DNA of 64,000 nucleotides from Niebla homalea. Taxonomy: Eukaryota; Ascomycota; Lecanoromycetes; Lecanorales; Ramalinaceae. A program made the translations under genes and the position numbers. The notes beneath the pieces are model-generated. The model was not told the origin of the DNA, ran no database searches, and saw only the letters and a program-made list of their open reading frames with translations. Each line of letters opens with the position of its first letter. Position 1 is the stretch's first letter. Positions 59,300-64,000 of this stretch are shown in pieces. The stretch spans positions 310,001 through 374,000 of the forward strand of contig JAHGAU010000027.1 in the NCBI GenBank assembly GCA_019925105.1, written 5' to 3'.

Positions 59300-61569
59300 G
59301 GCTTGTCGTGCGTCCTTCCTCGTTCCACATGCAATGGTGTAGGTTGAAGTCCCCCAATAGCATATGCTCACCTGGTATAGACAAGATGTCTTTAAATATC
59401 GGTATCGTAAAGGGCCCTTTCCTGTTAAGCGGCGGTAAGTTATATATATTATGGATACTAAAATCCCTTTTTAAGTCTCCCTCTCTCGTAATACGGAGCG
59501 TATATAGGTTTTTACTATAATAATTAACTTCTTAACTATTTACATTAAACCTCTTATTTATAAAGAAGTATATTTTGGTCGTTTTATCCTTTTTAAAGGT
59601 TAAATAAAACCCCTCCCCCGGGTAAATAAACGAATATATATATAAGTTATACGGTAATTGTTATATCGCTATAACGTTAACGTCCTTTATCTCCTTAAAT
59701 TTAAATATCGGTAATATTATCTTAATTTCTTCGTTACTGACGTTATATTATATTACCCTTAAGAGTATTAATATATTACTTATTGACTTTTATAAGGACT
59801 TCCTTTTTAACGCCCGTTTAAGCTATAAACTTTTCGTTAAAACCGAGTATTTTCTGGCTTAATACCTTCCTAACTATTATTATTAACTTAAAGCGGCTAG
59901 CTTTTAAAACCGGTATTATAAAGAAATTCCTTTTCTTTATTCTATTTATTATTATTATTTACCCTTCTTTATTTAACTAGTTTAATTCATGCCTTAAGAT
60001 TATCTTTAATTATCTTACTAATCCTAATTTATATAAATTATAACGCTAAACCTTAACCATAATCTTTACTTTTTTTCACTAGATTTCTTTAACCTTAATA
60101 GTATACTTAAATTCCTAAGTTAAGTAATCATCCTTATTATATATAATATATCTTAAAACGTTCTTTATTTAATTTTTTATTATTCGGAATACCTTATAGT
60201 AATATGCCCGTATTCTTAATATTTAAAATATCAATAAATATCTGCTGTTTTATCTTATGGTTTAATTAACTTTAAAGACTTATTTTTTATTACCTTTTTA
60301 TTAAGGATATCGTTATATATTTTTATTAACGTTATACTTAAGATAATTAAAAAGTACCTTTTTATTTAATTAAAAGTATTTAGTTTCTTTATTATAAAGG
60401 GAAGCTTATAATTGACGATCTTTAACTTAAAGTGGAGAACTATATTCTCCCTTTTTATATATCTTAAAGTAAGTTCTCCTTCCTTTTTTACAAACCTTAT
60501 TAAATATATCTTATTTACCGTAATAATAAATAATTATCTTAATATTTTTATAATCTTAAACTTCTTTTTATAAATTTATTCTTTTAACTTTTTTAATTTT
60601 TTTCTTACCTTTAAGGATACCGTATTAAAGAAGATATCGCTACTTTATAGTTTATATATTATAATAATCTATTTTATTAAAGGTTCTTTAATTATGCGGG
60701 ACGATTTTATTAATTATAAAAGGTTTACCTTTATAATTACGTTCCTGTTATTAACGTTTAATAAACGGATTATTACCGTCCTTATTTTCTTTAATACCGT
60801 TACTTTCTCCTTTATTTTTACCTTTTTCCCCGCCGCGGAAGGTATTATTTTTATAACCTTTGTTACCCAACTTCCTTCCGTTTATAAGGCTCCGTTTATT
60901 ATTCCTTTATTTCGTACTATATTCCCTTAACTTTTTTTACCGTTATTTATCAATGGGTTTATTGCCACCCTTTAAGTTTTATGTAATCGGTTTAACTTTT
61001 TTAAAATCTATAATATTAATTATATTTTGAACGTAATATCCTTTTACCCCGCCGTAAAAAGATTATTTAATATTTTTACTACTTCATTATTATCCGTACT
61101 TCCCCTCCGCGTAAAATAATTTATATTGGCCGCCTTATTTCTTTAGGTATTTATAAGCTCGCTTTTTTTACTTATTATTTCTTTATTCTGTAGACCTTCG
61201 GCTTTACTGAACCCTTCTTTATGTTATATTTATGCGCTGTCTTTTTATTATTAACGCCGCTTTTTAAACCTTCCTTATAACCTTTTACCTATTATTTCCT
61301 TACGTGTTTTACGCATTTTTATATACGTATTCTATTAACCTTAGTTCCCTTATTTATCTTAATATTTATCCGACTTACCGTTATTACGTTATCTATATAC
61401 GTTATCGCTATTTATATTAATATAAGCCGTTTGCTTATTTATTATTTCATTCTTAATCATTATATTACCTCTGTTTATTACGGTTAATATATCCGTATTA
61501 CTGTTATTTAAGCTATACATATGCGCATCGTTTTGGACCCTAGGGGTCCCCTTATTCGTCGCCATTTTC
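59300..61569 (-). mobile_element. LINE-G/F, 5' part with ORF1 and endonuclease
   Basis: This is the minus-strand 5' half of the LINE whose 3' half is at 45901-48616. ORF1 starts with MATNKGTPRVQND; the ATG is at 61563-61565, with an earlier in-frame ATG at 61569-61571. The endonuclease end at 59300-59400 escaped RIP and gives GEHMLLGDFNLHHC then MWNEEGRTTS. It has GDFN at 59343-59354, a hallmark of LINE apurinic-type endonucleases. The remainder is heavily mutated. It joins Cop1 directly at 59300. Confidence 0.85.
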
Positions 61570-61582
61570 ATAATAAAAATAT

Positions 61583-62082
61583 AAATAACGAGGGATATAT
61601 ATTTATACGGATATTAACTTATAGATATTTATATAAATTCTTAATATATTATATTTATAAAAGCAATTAAGATTATTAAAGAAAAAAGAAAAGAAATTTA
61701 AAATAAAATAAAAGCCTTATTATAATCGCGTGCTGTTTTTATATTAATACTTACCTTTATTATAATATGATAAATTAATAATAAAGCCTTAAATAATTAT
61801 TAATTAATACCGTAAAGACTCTTTTTTTATTTTTTTTATTGGATTTTATAAAAAAAATTTTAATAAACTTTATAAATTGTATTAATTATTTATTAACGTA
61901 AGGTGCCCTTATTATATTATTATTAAATAGATATTATTATACTCACGTATATACCTAAAGACTTTTTTCTTTTTACTTTTTTCTTATTAGGTTTAATAAT
62001 AGGTTCTTAATAAGCCTTATACTTAACCGGCTATACGTTAACTTTTTAAATATATTTTTTTATGCTTTAAAGATTAACGTAT
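61583..62082 (+). other. Gyp2 3' untranslated region after LINE-G/F
   Basis: About 500 bp of AT-rich sequence separate the LINE from the Gyp2 polypurine tract. No reading frame or repeat was recognised. Its position between the LINE target duplication and the LTR makes it Gyp2 sequence. Confidence 0.6.
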
Positions 62083-62097
62083 AAAAAAGGAGATAAT
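62083..62097 (+). promoter_or_regulatory. Gyp2 polypurine tract
   Basis: AAAAAAGGAGATAAT directly precedes the 3' LTR, as expected for the plus-strand primer of an LTR element. Confidence 0.7.
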
Positions 62098-62422
62098 TAT
62101 TAATAGTTAACGTTATTTTTACGCCGGTATTATAGTAATACGTTATACTATTACGCCAAAGTAGGCCTTAATAAAGGGTTTTAATAACGGCCTTAATATA
62201 CGTTATTTATGAATTATAGTTTAATTGGCGTAAAGCGGGGTAATTATTACCTTTACCTTAAGTAAAGGCTATACCTTAATTCTTTTTAAGTTTTTTAAGA
62301 ATTAATCTTACTATTAATTTACTTATTAAAGTAATATTTAAGTATCCAGACCGTAACGCCACGTCTTCTATACCTACCTTTACTAGTCCCGCCGGCGTGC
62401 CGCCAGCGGAGTCAGTTTAACA
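62098..62422 (+). repeat. Gyp2 3' LTR (325 bp)
   Basis: This is the direct copy of 20989-21313. The inner left half is strongly mutated (TATTAATAGTTAACG against TGTTAGCAGCTAACG). The outer right part is intact, with GCGTGCCGCCAGCGGAGTC. AAATA follows as the target duplication. Confidence 0.92.
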
Positions 62423-62427
62423 AAATA

Positions 62428-63360
62428 CATTAATTAATTACTAAATAAATAAACCCTTATAATAGTAAGAATTTATTTATTTAATTTAATAGAGTTAGTA
62501 TATTTATTAAGGTATAAAGATATAATCAATATAATTATTATAAATATAATTAAAGAATCCTAAATATGATAAATAATATTGTCACGTTTAAAAAAAACCT
62601 TTTTTAATATGTTTTTTAAATACGTTTTAATTAATATGATTATACGTAAAATATTAAGAGAATATAAAAATATATTTTATTTATAAGTAAATATAGCCTT
62701 GAAAGTACTTAATATATTAATTAATTAAGGGAAAAGCATATAAATAAATAAAAATAAATATTAAAAACTATAATAAAAAGTATATTTTTAATAAACATTA
62801 TTAAGTATAATATTAAGCGTTAAAGGAGTTTATATAAAGGTTAGAAAGCTATTTAAAGATTAATAGATAACTAATTTTTTTCCCCTTTATTTTCTTAAAT
62901 AATAATATATAAACAGCAATAATTATAATAAATTATTATCCTTTTTTAATTATTTTTTTAAAATTATTATAAAAAACCGATATAAAGATAATATTAGTAA
63001 ACGCGTACGAGCTAGGCAGTTACATATAATATCATCCTAAATACGTTAATAAAGAAAAATATTAAAATTTATAAAATAAAATTTAAATAAAGTTTATTTA
63101 AATAATCAAGCTTTTTTAAGACGTACTTAAAGTTACGTAATAAACCTACTTAAAATATATTTAATAATAACGGGATTAAAAAAAACATTAAAAGTATATA
63201 AATAAAAAAGTAAAATAAAAAATAATTAATTATAAGGTTTGATCCTTATAAAGGGCGGCATTTATGATTTTTTAATAAACGGAATAAAATATATTATACC
63301 CTTAAATAAATTAAGCGTATTATACTTAAAAAAGATATAAAAATAAATAGCCCGAACTTT
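62428..63360. other. Unassigned right flank of Gyp2
   Basis: This sequence is continuous with 18891-20983 once Gyp2 is removed, as the target duplication shows. It is AT-rich with no recognised motif. It should belong to whatever element or region was the host of Gyp2. Confidence 0.4.
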
Positions 63361-63361
63361 A

Positions 63362-64000
63362 GGATAAATGGATATAAAGTATTAAAGTTACCATTATTAA
63401 TAAGTCAGAATAAAGGAATAGGGGGGCCCTTAAGAAAATTAAGTCTTAATATACCTATTCGCTATTACTAGGTAAAACTTAAGGATAAGGCTATAAGAAA
63501 AATAAGTAGATATATATATGAACGGTATTAGAAAATAAGAATTAATTATTAATAATACGTAACATTAAAAAGGTAAATTTATTATAAAGGAAATAAAGGG
63601 TAAATAATTATTAAATTAATGTTTTTTTAATTTTTATACTTATAATAAGTTAAGTTATATAATGAATATTATAAACGATTAGATAAGTAACTGGGATATA
63701 TATAAAAACATATAATATAGTCCGGAATATAATAATATTAAGGGTAATATTTCGTTATAAAAAGAATTAAAAAGAAAAAGAATATGGAAGATATTAAATT
63801 TACGGATAAATATATAAAAGAATAAAAATATTAAAAGGGTTAATTAAGGGTAAAATCAATTTATATATATTTTAAAAAGAAAAAATATAATGGATTATTA
63901 TAATAAAGAATTTATATCTTATTAACTTATATAGGGGCTACGGCATATTTTCAACTTATATATATTTTAAAAAGAAAAAATATAATGGATTATTATAATA
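63362..64000 (+). pseudogene. Ghost reading frame of unknown function, running off the window
   Basis: One plus-strand frame continues for more than 200 codons to the window end with stops that are only TAA or TAG and none TGA, the pattern of a RIP-mutated coding sequence. The product is rich in lysine, isoleucine and tyrosine, with segments such as LRKLSLNIPIRYY and LLTYIGATAYFQL. I do not recognise a family. It is separate from the Gyp2 genes. The 5' end is not defined and the frame may be part of an outer transposon. Confidence 0.45.
63859..64000 (+). repeat. Direct repeat of about 46 bp at the right edge
   Basis: A segment containing TTAAAAAGAAAAAATATAAT occurs at about 63859-63905 and again at 63954-64000, about 95 bp apart. 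The second copy is cut by the window edge, so a longer tandem array could continue beyond it. Confidence 0.8.

Larger units (their letters stand above)
20989..62422 (+). mobile_element. Gyp2, Ty3/Gypsy chromovirus stretched to 41.4 kb by nested insertions
   Basis: The 325-bp LTRs at 20989-21313 and 62098-62422 are flanked by exact 5-bp target duplications AAATA at 20984-20988 and 62423-62427. The coding order on the plus strand is Gag knuckle, reverse transcriptase, RNase H, integrase and chromodomain, which is the Ty3/Gypsy chromovirus order. Three large insertions interrupt it: LINE-B in the RT, Gyp1 in the RNase H, and LINE-G/F in the 3' region. The translation resumes across the first two junctions in the expected place. 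Subtracting insertions leaves roughly 8 kb, a plausible original length. The element is heavily mutated by RIP. Confidence 0.9.

Noticed and set aside
59272..59520. 82-codon plus-strand frame in unmutated DNA
   Set aside because: It crosses the Cop1 LTR end and runs antisense to the LINE endonuclease, whose GDFN motif is on the other strand.
60694..60930. 78-codon plus-strand frame
   Set aside because: It is antisense to LINE-F ORF1 and has no recognisable domain.
45901..61569. LINE-G and LINE-F as two independent insertions
   Set aside because: One half has only a 3' end and the other only a 5' end, they meet at Cop1 in the right order, and imperfect 13-bp duplications flank the pair.

Overview
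The window is one solid block of nested, dead transposable elements from a filamentous ascomycete (Pezizomycotina-type) fungus. I see no host gene, rRNA gene or intact tRNA gene. The composition is extremely AT-rich. CpA and its complement TpG are almost absent, while CpG, CpC and CpT survive. This is the signature of repeat-induced point mutation (RIP), which turns CpA into TpA. Almost every coding frame is therefore a ghost, readable only through TAA/TAG stops that were probably CAA, CAG or TGG. The element types also fit a filamentous ascomycete: Tad-like LINEs, chromodomain Ty3/Gypsy elements, and a Ty1/Copia element with a probable half-tRNA primer site.

Layout. Gyp3b, a Ty3/Gypsy element on the minus strand, runs from before base 1 to about 7345 and is split by the full-length LINE-A (466-6283). 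A LINE fragment follows (LINE-E, about 7345-9385), then a GGGATA cluster and two adjacent 12-bp minisatellites (9580-10028). Next comes the plus-strand relative Gyp3a. Its surroundings carry a short LINE-tailed element (LINE-D, 10259-10991), a 5'-truncated LINE (LINE-C, 12201-13259) and a Gag-only LTR element (16076-18170). From 20989 to 62422 lies one Ty3/Gypsy chromovirus, Gyp2. It has 325-bp LTRs and AAATA target duplications, and nested insertions have stretched it to 41.4 kb. After 62428 comes unassigned sequence with a ghost reading frame.

Inside Gyp2, LINE-B (23618-31143) sits in the reverse transcriptase and itself contains a 1.75-kb foldback element with tRNA-like promoter boxes (25908-27658). 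A second chromovirus, Gyp1 (31788-42369, 215-bp LTRs, ATAAT duplications), sits in the RNase H and holds a cluster of small LTR elements, some inverted. A LINE (45901-48616 plus 59300-61569) sits in the 3' region. It is interrupted by the Copia element Cop1 (48617-59299), which is in turn interrupted by LINE-H (48824-54655). The deepest chain is five elements if Gyp3a is the outer host: Gyp3a, Gyp2, LINE-G/F, Cop1, LINE-H.

Most junctions could be placed to the base, because target-site duplications match and the interrupted proteins resume in register. The least mutated DNA lies at outer edges of elements, in short LTRs, in the foldback and in the inverted LTR cluster. Functions are assigned from recognisable family motifs in degraded translations. 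No database search was possible.
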